Below, piece by piece: positions 34,301 through 46,300 of a stretch of 64,000 bases of DNA (its first letter is position 1; the number at the start of each line of letters is the position of its first letter). The notes under the pieces are model-generated. The model saw nothing but the letters and a program-made list of their open reading frames with translations. It made no database searches and was not told the origin of the DNA. The position numbers were made by a program, and so were the translations under genes. The stretch comes from Alligator mississippiensis (taxonomy: Eukaryota > Chordata > Crocodylia > Alligatoridae), in NCBI RefSeq assembly GCF_030867095.1, contig NC_081831.1, positions 39,989,319 to 40,053,318 of the forward strand, written 5' to 3'.

Positions 34301-37300
34301 TTCCCCTGCCACAGATGGCTCTTCCCTTCCTCCCAGCCAGCCTTCCCTGCCTGCATCATGTGGAAGTGCAGCCCCACCATCAGGCACTGTTCTGCACACC
34401 AGGGCCCCAGGGGCTCCAGAGCAGCTTGCCCAAGGAGCTACGACTTCTCTTTCACCATTGAAATCCCCCCCACAGCTGGAGCGTGAGATGATCTCTTCCC
34501 CAGAGTGCAGTGAGATGCCCCTTGATCTGTCCTCTAAATCCAACCGCCAGAAGTTGCCTCCACCAAGTCAGCGCAAAACACCTCCCATGCCCATCCTTAC
34601 TCCTGTGCACACCAGCAGCAAGGCACTGCTCACCACAGTCCTGTCCAGGTCCCAGCGAGCAGCCCAGAGCACAGGCAGCAATGTCACTTCATGTCTGGGC
34701 ACCACCCCTCCCTTTGTAATTTTCCCCGAGTTCCTGCGTAATGGGGAACAGGGCTCCTGGGTGAAAAACTCCACCACACTCATTAGCACCATTCCAGGCA
34801 CCTACGTGGGGGTGGCAAATCCAGTACCAGCATCTCTGCTGCTTAGCAAGGACTCTAATGTTAACTTCAGCAGGGACCCACAGCATCTCCCTAAACAGGA
34901 ACCCATTTCCATCATTGATCAGGGAGAGCCCCGAAATGCTGGGCTACCCTGTGGGAAGAAATCCAGCCAGGTTAGTTTGGAGGTACAGCAGGACCCAACT
35001 AGGCGATTCCTTCATGGCAGAGTCACTCCAGGGGCATCATTGTGCCAATCCAAGGAACTGTCTCCTTGGAATCCTGGTCAGGGAAGTGTTTATCCCCGAT
35101 GCCCAGTAAATGGGAAACCTACTAGTCCTCAGCTTCTGCCTGTTGGGTGGTCTCCTTATCACCAGACCCCTCTGCTTTCAATTGGCATCTCTACACCTGG
35201 ACAGCTGCCCCCAAATCAGAGTGGCCCCTCCAAACCATCCAGTGCTGGTGAACTTCCCACATTTCCCAGCATGCAGCCTGCAGAATCCAGCACAGCAGCC
35301 TCCAAGGCTCCTGAGGGGCTGCCCAGGCTTCCATCTCTAGACCAGGAAGCCCAGTCCAAGAGCAAGAACTGCAGGGCCTTGTCCAAGCTCTATGAGGAGC
35401 CTTTGAATCCAGTTCCCATGGGTACAGCTCTATCTCCTCAAACCAATGCTGTGGATGCAAGGGGAGAAAAGGGGAGACCAGAAAGCCCTTCAAGGAGCCA
35501 GGAGTATGGTGAACCAAAGGCTGAATCCAGCAGTGAAAGCAGTGGACAAACTGAGGTTCCCCAGGGGAGCTGTAGCCTCAAACAGGTAGATGCAAAACCT
35601 AAAAGTCAAGTATTAGCTGCCTATTTGTCACATGACCTGCCCATAGCCAATCAGCAGAGCCTGCGAGCATCCTATGAGCTGCCTGTGACACCTGTGGAGG
35701 GACACCACAAGGATGTGGACTGTGAGGCATCCTGGGAGCAACCAGCCTCTGAGGCCCCACAGTGCATGCACCAGGTGGACCTGTGCAGGGTCAAGAAGGA
35801 GCGAGCAGAATGTGACATGCCATTCACTTCTGTGGCTTGTGTGCAACCTGGGGCCATTCCCAAGGGCTTCACTGATGCCAAATTCAAAGGAACGGGCCAA
35901 ATTAAACAGGAGGTCATCATACATTGCAAGTCCAAACGGCAGCATGATGGGCCAGCCAAAGAGGCCCACAAGAGACTGAAATGCAGAGCCCAAGATGGAG
36001 AGGAGACTCCAAGCAAGCCAGGGAGCCGAAACCTGCATGGACGCAAGGTGTGTGAGGGATCCCTGAGGAGGGTCATTAGGCCCAGAAAGGGTGCGAGTCA
36101 TAGCAGGTAGATGGGATCAGGATTGGAATTCAGAGCTTCCTAGAATATAATGCTGGTGACCACAGACAGAGTTAGGTTTAGAAAGGGGTCTGTCACTGGA
36201 GCTGCAAGGGAGTCATAACCGTTTAGGAACAGATTTGAAAAACCTGGTTGGCTTTCCCTTCAGCGTATTTAAGGGTGGCCTGGGGTTAACTGGAGTAGCA
36301 GGGCCTGTGGGTCAGGCCTGAGGAGCATCAGCAGAGCTGCGTATCTCGCCCGTGGGAAAGGTGAGCTGCAGGGTAATCACAGAGCTGGGGCGGGGGGAAC
36401 AGTTTTCTGGAATCTTTTTCTACTGCCTCAGCATAGTGAGTTGTGTTGAGCTTGGGCTGAAACTGTCCTTTGCTGCAGTGGCGAAAGCATCATGATGACC
36501 TGCATGACAGCAGCAAACGAGAAAGCCGGGTAGGCCTGGCATCAGTGAAAGAGCACAACAGCCTCAGGGTGAAGCGCAAACGCAGGAGGCCAGCAAAAAC
36601 AGGGGTTCCATCATCAGGCCATCATGGGGACAACAACGAGGAAGGTACTATTACAGACTTCAAACTGTTCTCCATGCTGTAGCATTGCCTGTGACACCCT
36701 GCTTCCCTCTTTCCCTCTGCCACCAGAGCAAGCCATTATCTCTCCTGAAGCTGTGTGTGCAGGCAAGGTGTGTGGGCTGTGGACCTGGGCACTAGCCACA
36801 GCAAGTTAGAATCCTCTGTAGAGACGCAGTGTGACATGATGTATTGCCCTCCCCAGGCCAGCAGTCCTCCACTTACACCAGAATTCTGCTTCTCAGTGGT
36901 ATTAGTCCTGAGGGCTCTCCTTTCTCCCCAGGTTACCTTGAGAAGAAACCCAAGAACAATTTCCGGGACTTCATCCCAGTTGTTCTGAGCAGCCGGACAC
37001 GCAGTCAATCAGGTTGGTAGCTGCAAAAGGTCAAAGAGACCAGCCTCTGCTAGGGGGTTTCATCTAGTAGAATGGCTGAACCAAGATGCCCTTGTCTGTC
37101 AGGCACTGCGAGTCCTGCATTTGACTGTCAGGAGCAGGGAACTTTTCCCTGAACTGTTTGCTGGGCCTTAGGGGAGCATGTCCCTACTAATCTGGTCCTA
37201 TTGGGATTTTTGGGATCGGAAGGTTTTGTTGGGGTGCCAAAGAAGAGCTCTTGTTTCTTAGCTGGGAGAGACTCTTAATGGACGCTGCTTCCCCTTTGCG

Positions 37301-40300
37301 TAGGGAGGGTGTCTTAACAGCTAGAAATGCCTCTTGCGTATTCCTGCAGGAAGTGCTGGTGGCTCCTCTGCTAGCATGACAGGAGAATGTGATGTGACCG
37401 GCCAGGAGATCTTACCACTGCTGGAGGATGAGCAGGAGGAGGAGGAGAATGAAGAGGCAGAGCCATCCTTGAAACACCGCAAACTGAGGAAATCCCATAG
37501 GACTTCTCGTTATCACAGCCGCAGAGCCAGAGACCAGTCTCTATCAGAGAGAAGTAGCTGCCACCTGAGGAGGACTCGGGAGCTGCCATGGAGAGTGGAG
37601 TCACCGAGACAGCTATGGGACCTCAATGAGGAGGAAGAGGAGGACAGCCACATCAAGAGGAAGAAGAGGAGACGGCAGAAAAGTCGGAAATACCAGACGG
37701 GGGAGTACTTGACTGAACGAGAGGAGGAGGAACACATGAGCCTCTCCCACAAGAGGCGGAAATTGAAAGCAGGTACTAGGCCTGGCCAGGGGAAGGGGGT
37801 CTCTGTTCCATCTGCTTGTTCAGCACACGCTTTTTCAGGCAGGGATGGTGTTCCAGTGCTGTTGCCAGAGTCCTGCCTTAGAACCCAAGCCCCTGGGGTC
37901 ATGGATGCATGTTCTGCTCTCCAGGGCTTATCTCCAGTACCACTGTATTACCACTACAATTAGCTGCCTACCAACTTTTGGCTCCTCTGTTTCAGGGGCA
38001 TAGAACTTACATTACACAACAGTGTTAATTCAGCTCTGGCCCTACCACTCAGTGTACATTGGGCTGAGGAGGGGAGTAGAGGAGGTTGCCCAGAACAATT
38101 GGGCTGGGCCTGTGTGAACTCTACAGAAAGGTTTCCAAAGATAGTTCTGTACATGTCTAAAGTAAAGGGAATTGGGAGCATCACAGTTCAAATCAACTTC
38201 TGTACTCTCTGATTTTTATATACAAGTAACTTTTGAAGCTTACCCAGTAGAGCACAGGGGAAGTTTTGTCCAGCAGGAGCTCTGGAGAGGGTGGTTGGGA
38301 GCCAGGAGCAGGATGATGTCAAGCAAAGGAGCTGGTAGTGAAATCGTTTAATCCCAATTCACATATGGGATTTGCTTCCTGCCCCAGCTAAGTTGTTGCC
38401 TTGGTTTTTTAGTTATCACAACCTGGGACTGTGGTTGAGCCAGCGACCTAGATTCTGGTGAGTGTCAGTAGCTCCCCGTAATTACCCATTAAATACCCAG
38501 GAGCTACCCAGTAGCTCCTGGGTATTTTGAAGTGTCTGAGGCATGTGGCCACCTGTCCCTATTGTGCTGCAGAGGTACTTTTCAGAACTTTGGAAATAAG
38601 TGAATGTTGTTAGCTTCCAAGGTTGTGGAGCAGCTTAGCCAGTGTCTAAGCAGTCCTGCTGGTACTTTCTGGCTTTGGTTGTAAGTGTCTGTCATGGGAC
38701 TAGTGATATGAAAGGAAATGCTCCTATCATTAAACCAGGGAAAGTGCCTCTCCAGAATGTGCAGTAACTAGTACTGCCCTAGGGCATGGGAGGCAGAAGA
38801 GTGTTTTGGCCCCTCAAGAAGTTTATATGTGAATTATGGCTTGTGAGACAGGGAGCAAGTCAGATAGCGATAGTGGTATTTGTGTACTTGCCAAGCAAGC
38901 AGTCCAGGCCAGTTTGAAGGTTAGATACCAGGAGCTGACAAGAGTTGGGCTTGTTCAGTGCTTGGATTAAGCTCACACAAAGTCAGAATGTTACAGAAAG
39001 TGGTGCTGGTGATTTGGGAAGGAGCATTCTTCACTCATCTTTGTCCTGAAGCTATGTCACAGCATGATGCTATTGGGTACTGTGCTTCTGAAACCAGCTT
39101 CTTTCCTATGGTTCATGTAAACCTGGGTGCTGACCGGTAGTGCTCATTAGAAATAAGGATAGGTTGCTTTATCAAAACTTAAGGACATTAACAAGGTATT
39201 GTGGTGCCTAGTTTTCCCCTGCCCCCTTCCTTCCCCCCCCCCCCCCCCCCCCCCCGTAGTTTCACTTGGTTATTTTGTTTCTTGTGTTAACTTGCCCCGC
39301 AGTTCCTTGCTGAACACTTAAATGGTGGAATTATATGTTTGGAAGGAACATCAAAGGTCATTTAGTTCAATCAGTGCTCCTTTGATACCTGAAGTGAGTG
39401 GAAAGAAAGTAAGGAGTTAAATACAAGCTCACTTTTTTGTGTTGGGTACAAGTGCTCGCACAGGCTGGATAGCTAGTCTAGAGTTTTATAGTGTCACCTG
39501 TCACTGGTACATAGATGCCTTCCACATAAGATCAGCAGCAAAATCCTGGCTAGACTTCATGGCATTTCTGGCCCTTCTCCCTTTACCTGTTCCATTAGTT
39601 GTGGTATATGGAGGAGTGGGGACTAAAAGGGGCTGTTTGAACCGTGTGTGTCACTTTTTATGTAAAGGCTTTTTAAAAGAGGAAGGTCTTGCAATATTTC
39701 CTAAAGATGGTCAGCCTCTGGATTCACCTGATCTCTGGAAGACTGTCATAGCCACATCCCCTTGACCATTACCTACCAGTATTCTCTATCAAGAATGATT
39801 GGAACCACTGTAGGCTTGGAGCACCTACCCCTGCTGTGTCAAGTAGGTGCATTAATGGCTCCTTACCATCCACTTGCAGAGATGTTCCATGGTATGAGCG
39901 TGACCAGGATAAGGTAGCATTGTAGCAATCAGGTTGTATCCTGGTCTGGACACTAATTTTGAGACATCCAGGATTTTGGTTGAGGTCATGTGTTGTTGGT
40001 ACTGGGTGGTTACAGGTAGAGACCATCCTGTTCACCATGTATTATTACCCTGAAACAGCAGTATTTTGCATCATGCCCACTGCATATAGACTGGAGCCTT
40101 GACCCTCCCCTATCCCAACTCCCCACTACTGTCAAGCTGACAGTGTTTCACATCCTCCTCCTTTCCCATGTGCAGTCTATGTCCAATTCTGCAAACAGTC
40201 CTCTTCCAAGCACCCTTATCCTGAATGTTTAATTTGCAATATTTAAATACTACAGCAATGACTACACTAAAAACTTAGGTAGAATAAAATAAAGATGGGC

Positions 40301-43300
40301 AAACTGCTAGGTGACAGTACAAAGCACTTTGGCAGTGGGAATTTGATGTGAGGAAGTAGGAAGTAGAGCAGGGTGGTCAATTATTTGGGTCTGCAGGCCA
40401 CATAGGGAGTTTTGGTGAGCTGTCCTGGGCTGGGTCAAAACCATGCCTATCTCCCTCCCCGACACACCTGTACTATTCCTGGGCTTTGCCCTGGGCCCTG
40501 TGCAGGATGGGGCTATGGATGTGTGGAAAGCAGCGTTGGGAATGATACTGGCATGTCGGGCTGGGGCGGGGATCCTGGGCTAAGCAGCAGCAGCCTGCAG
40601 AACCCAAACAGTAAGTGGCGGCTTCGGATCGGGTGTTGGGAGCTGAAGGGTTTTAGAGCAAGCAGAAGGCAAAGGACTCCTGCCAGCTCTGCAGTCCCCG
40701 CAGGGGCTCACCTCTTTCTGCAGATACCCCAACTACTGGCAAAGCATGGAGCTGAGCATTAACCCAACCTGAATGACACTGGGAGAGACCTAAACAGGCA
40801 CCATTTGCAGCCCTGGGGGCAGCTGAAAGGAGTCGAGAGGCAACAAAGGGCTGAATGGAAATGAGAGTTTTGTGGTGGGTTGGGACTTGGGAGGTAGCAG
40901 AGCCACCGCCAGGGTGAGGAGCAGTGGAAGGCCTGGGCTGCATGGAGGGAGAGCACAGGTCGGGCAAGGTTGCATGGGGCACATTGGGTGGTAAGTGCCA
41001 GGCGGGAGCCACACAACGGGGGCCATGGCTGGAGACAATATTAGTAGGGGTAATCAGGAGCAGCAGCTCTGCAAATGCAGCCAGTCACTGCTGGGCTCCT
41101 GTCCCAAGGCACCCAGCATGGGGTTGCGCCCTGCAGCCCATGTTGGGCTCTGATGTTCCTCCCTCTGATTGCTGGGCCAGGTGGGTGAAAGCTGTGCCTT
41201 GGTGCTGGGGCTCTAGCTCAGAAGCCAGCAGTTTTTTTTTAACTGAATATAAGCCTCCACTATTTTGGCAGGCATGCCTAGTGCCATCGATTATCCCAGC
41301 TTGGGCTGCCCTCTGCATCTGTGCTGGACAGGACTGAGGAACCTGTAGTGGGCCAGACAGAATCCCTCAGCGAGCTACTGTATTTTCCCATCCCTGCAGT
41401 AGAGGCTACAGTTGCATTTTTTTATACACTTTACTGTTTTCTGAATTAACTGCCTCAACTGAGCAAAGAGATGTTGGCATTATTCTACCCAACACCTCTA
41501 CTTAGTGTCCTGCTGCATTCAAAACAGCAAACAGGGTGATGAGAAGGAATGGGATGAAAAAAACCCACAGGGAATGTTAAGCCACTGTAAATCAACATTA
41601 GCGATCACTTAAAGTATTTGTTTAGCTCTGGCCATTACCCTATCTTTAAAATGATGTTAAGGGGCTTCAGAGATGAAGCATGGTGACAATTTGAGGCCTG
41701 GACAAATTCGCATATGAAAAGAGAGTGAAAATATGAGGGCTGTTCACTTTGAAGAGGAACTTTCTAAGAGTGCACCCAATTATTTATTTATTTATATGGA
41801 ACACAGCAACCAATAAACAACCAGAACAACCTATAAAAAAATGGCACTGAGGAATAAGGCGAGAGTGACAGTTTTAGATTTGATATCCATTGCAAAGCAT
41901 TGTCAGTAGCCTGGTGCTGGTCTTTAATGCAACCATTAAAATGATGACTAGGACATTCCTCCATGAAGCGTACTATAGTTTGGATTTCTCCACACACACG
42001 CTTGAGATCTTTAATAAAATTCCATTTATGTAGTAGGTAGTTGCATCTGCCTTGCCCAGTACAACCCCTGTTCAACATCCAGTGCCACCTTGGTAAAGCA
42101 AAGCCAGGGAGTTTAGATGTGGGGTCCATGATAAGAAATTTATTAATGATGTCAATTGTGTTCCATTGCTGGATCCATTTTTCCTTGATGTCAAATTTTT
42201 CATCATTCTGCTCTTTTTCTGTACTCCAAAATGGCTTTCTTGATGTAAGCCTTGGCCTAGGTGGGTCATTCAGTTCCTCAGAAATTGATTGTGAATTGAT
42301 TGTAAGCAGTTTTTTTTGTAGTCTCTTAAAGCAGCCTGTTTACGTCAGGAGGTGGGATGTGAGAGAGAACAGAGAGCCAAGGAATAGGAGTGGATCCGCA
42401 AGTACCTGTTATGAGTCTTTGTTTTATTCAGCCAAAAGTAGATCAGGTTGGTGCAGGCGCTGCTGTGCCAAATTGGGGCACAATACTCAGCCGCTGAATA
42501 AACAAGGACCAGCACTGATGTTCTGAGAACTTCAGCATCACTTCCCCAACTTGTACCAGCCAGTTTTGAGATGATGTTATTATGTGTGGCAAGTTTGTTA
42601 TTTGTACATGATGCTTGTAGGTGAGACTATGGTTGAGGTGGATTCCTAAATATTTGGGGTTGAGTTCATCATTGACCCAATTGTAAAGGTAAAAAAAAAA
42701 AAAAAAAAAAAAAAGAATGGTCTACAGAAGATAGCTAGGCAGACCTGAATACTGTTCTCAAAACACAATAGGCCCCTGGCAGACATCAAAACAATGGCAG
42801 GATTGGAACTGGAGGAATTTTATGCCCCATCCTACATATTATGCCTCCTGCCATGCCAGATGTGCATAACATTCTTGCAATCCCAATTATGCTACTGTAG
42901 AGTTGCCCCAAGCCCAATCCTTCAGATTGGATAGAGCAGTGTTTCCCAACCAGTGCCTCATCAGAAATGAACAGGTGTGCCATGGAATTTTGCCATGGTA
43001 ATGAGCTACAATAGGTATGAGGATAGGGAATGCCTTAACAGGTGTGTCGTGGAAAATTTATATTAATGTAAGTATGTCTTGGGCTGGAAAATGTTGGGAA
43101 ACACTGGGATAGAGTATGGCTCTGTCCCAAATTGAGGACTGCCTCTAGCCCCCAGCAGGTTTCAGACCTGGGACTGACCTGGGCTGGTCCAATAATCAGC
43201 TGATTGTTGGATCTGGCCCTGGCAGTCCTGGTGTCAGTTTTGAGACCTCACACTTTCTGGGATCCCCACACTTTCTGGGAACAGTGTGACAATCAGTTGA

Positions 43301-46300
43301 TTGTCAGTGGTCCCAGGACAGGCCTGGGACTGGCCAGCTGCATGCGCAGTTTTCAGAAGTCCCAGGACACTCGGATCCAGGAGGCGCTCTCACATCTTGG
43401 GGTCCCTGTGGCTAACTGCCTGCAAACTGCCATTTTAAAGTGCCTTGCCTTGCAGCTTCCTCACAGGAGGTGTAGTACAAAGCAGGAAAGGCTGATGGGC
43501 CCAGGGGCTGCCAGGTTCCTGGTGGGAGGGCTGCGGAACCTTGAAACCCATTTTCACCATCTGGACTGGGGCTGTTCTGGTTCCAGTGCTAACCCCCAGC
43601 CCTGTACCAGTACTAACATCCAGCTGATTGTCACCTTATCAGATAGGTGGTCAGTGAGGTGGAGAAAGGAGCAGTGCATTTTGGGATGCCAGAGGACCCA
43701 GCAAAGACCATAACCCAAGGTGTGACATGACAAACATTCAATTTAAAGCTTGGTAGAAACCAGCAACAAAATGTTCTGCATTTTTCAAGCAACATTTTTC
43801 TGGCTACGGCCATTTTTATTGTGCAGTAATTACTTTGGACACGTAGCATGTATAAATTTATTGTGAAATTAAACTAGTTAATTGCACAACATATGGCATA
43901 TGTATCAGGGGCCTCAATTATACTGAAAAGCTGAAAATATTGGACATTTGCATGAATAACAAATACATTTGATTATGTCAGGTAAGATTCAATGAATTGT
44001 GCAGGGGCATACATCTTCTTTCTCCTTTCCAGGCGTAGATCAGCCCCTAACTCAAGAGGTTGAAAAATAACTTCCCTATAAACAGGCCCTCCCATGGTTT
44101 CTGGCTTTGGGATTGGACACACCTTCCATTGAAGTGTCTGGTGCTGGGCATTGCTAGAGTCAGGATAGATGGAGCACTGGTTTGATCAAGTCTGGCAATT
44201 CCTATGTTTATTCCATTAGGAAGGGCTGTAGTCCTGTAGTGTCAATCCCTGCAGCCAATCCAACATTTTACCATGAAACAGGATGGCATGAATACTGTGA
44301 ATGATATTGTGAGTGCTTTCTTTCCTCTTTCTATTCTCAGACTCCAAATGTACAGGATCTTTAAACCCATACAATTGACATGAGGGGTTTGTAGTTAATT
44401 TGCTTGAGTTTGGGGTAAAAAAGGGGCTGTGAAATGCTTGGGAGCAGCTTTGTTTTGAGCATAGGAAGACCTTGAAAGTTCTACTGCTCGTATTCCTCCG
44501 CAGAATCTTGATGTGACACAGGCCCCCAGTATCTATCCCTGAAGAAGCCTGGCATTGCCCTGAGATGATTTGGAGCCATGTACAGGGCTCGTTCCTGCCC
44601 CTGCTTTTTGTTTGTTTGTTTATTTGTTTTTTTGGCCCTGCATGGACTTTATGAGCAGCTGTTACCTGTGCACCTCAACAAAGCGCTGTCACATGGGTCT
44701 TGCCAGTTTTTCTTAGGTGGTTTGCTGTAATTCACCTCTACCTTAGCTTAGGTATACTGGTGTTTGACTGTAGGTAGACATTGGACCACTTGCTTAATTA
44801 GTGGCACCAAGAAAAAAAAATGCCATTTTCTTGTATCTGCCACTAAAAATGGTTTGGCAGAATGTTTTTAAAAAGTATGTAGTGTGTTGGAAAGCAGGGC
44901 CTTGAATTACAGTTACATGGCCATAGAAATTACTACAGAACTGTGCTGGGAAATGTAAACTTTTGTTTTTAACCAAGTAATTCTCTTAGCCTTGTGGTGA
45001 AGAAAACTTTCAAAATATGCCCAGTGCAGCAGTTGCAGCAGCCATCCTGATCGCACTGGATGGATGAGACCAGCAGGGGGGAAAGTTCTGTGGGCTGCAT
45101 GGGTTCCCATATTTACTGGAATCCAAGACAAGGTTTTTTCCCCTCCCTTAATCAACATGGGGGAACAAAAAGCCTTGTCTTAGATTTGAGTATGGGGCCA
45201 TGCCAGAACCAGAGCTGCCACCATTACTGCTGCTTGACTGGGACTGGAGTGGCTAGTGTAGTGGGGAAAGGGGCACGCAGCAGGGGATTGTGGTGTCTCT
45301 CATGCAGTGCTGGTAGGCTGGGAGAGGACTGCAGGGTAGGGGGAGAAATGGGGGAGAGTGTACAGTATGAGGGAGGGTGGATGGCACATGGGGGAGACCG
45401 TTCAGCAGCAGGGGAGTTGCTCTGGCTCCAGCCCTAACTCAGGCCAGGGCTTCTGCCACGGCCAGACCAGGCCAGGGCCAGAGCCACTACGTGCTCCATG
45501 CCCTGGGCTGGGGCTAGAGCTGGAGCCAGATCATTCCCATCACGTAAGCAGCAGGGGTGGGGGGCAGGCAGCAAGTGTCAGGAGGGACAGGTGTCAGGGG
45601 GTAAGGGGTAGGAGTCAGGCTGCTGGCCTCCATGCCACTTGTCCCCCACTGCTGCTTTCCCTACCACAACAGTGGGTGGGACAAATTTAAGATGACCCTC
45701 CATTAATTATATTCTATACAGGGAAAACTATAATTACTGGGGGGTTGTCTAAAATTTGAAATTGTCTTGGATTCAGGTAAATATGGTCATTGAGTCTAAT
45801 ATGCAGCATGGGGTACAGGGCTTTACCTGAAAGTAATAGGAGCGTATTTTTCCTTCCAACATAAGGAGAGAGAGAAACTGGCAGAATGCATGATGCTGAA
45901 GGATAGCCAATGTGGTTTTATTGCAGGCAGGTCATGTCTGACCAACCTCATCTCCTTCTATGATCAAGTAACAAACCGCTTAAATGTGGGAGATGTGGTT
46001 GATGTCGTGTACTTGGATTTTAAAAAGGCCTTCGATATGGTCTCCCATGACGCTCTTATAAAAAAGCAGTGTCCATGGTCAGGTGGGTTGGGAACTGGCT
46101 AAGGGGTCAAACCCAGAGACTGTTAGTGGATGGGTCTGTATCGTCTTGGTGGGAGGTGGCCAGTGGTGTCCCACAGGTTTTGGTTCTTTGTCCTGCACTG
46201 TTCAACATCTTTATCAATTATTTAGATGAGGATGTGGAAAGCATGCTGGCCAAGTTTGCAGACAATACTAAGTTATGGGGAAAAGCGGTCACACTAGGGG

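Noticed and set aside
36048..36110. Read-through of BCORL1 exon 3 to a stop at 36108-36110
   Set aside because: A good donor at 36048 and a well-phased basic exon at 36479 continue the known protein. A truncated isoform is possible but has no support here.
45060..45690. 110-125 codon frames at 45.1-45.7 kb
   Set aside because: They lie within a TIR element with GC-rich interior, lack domains and have no splice partners.
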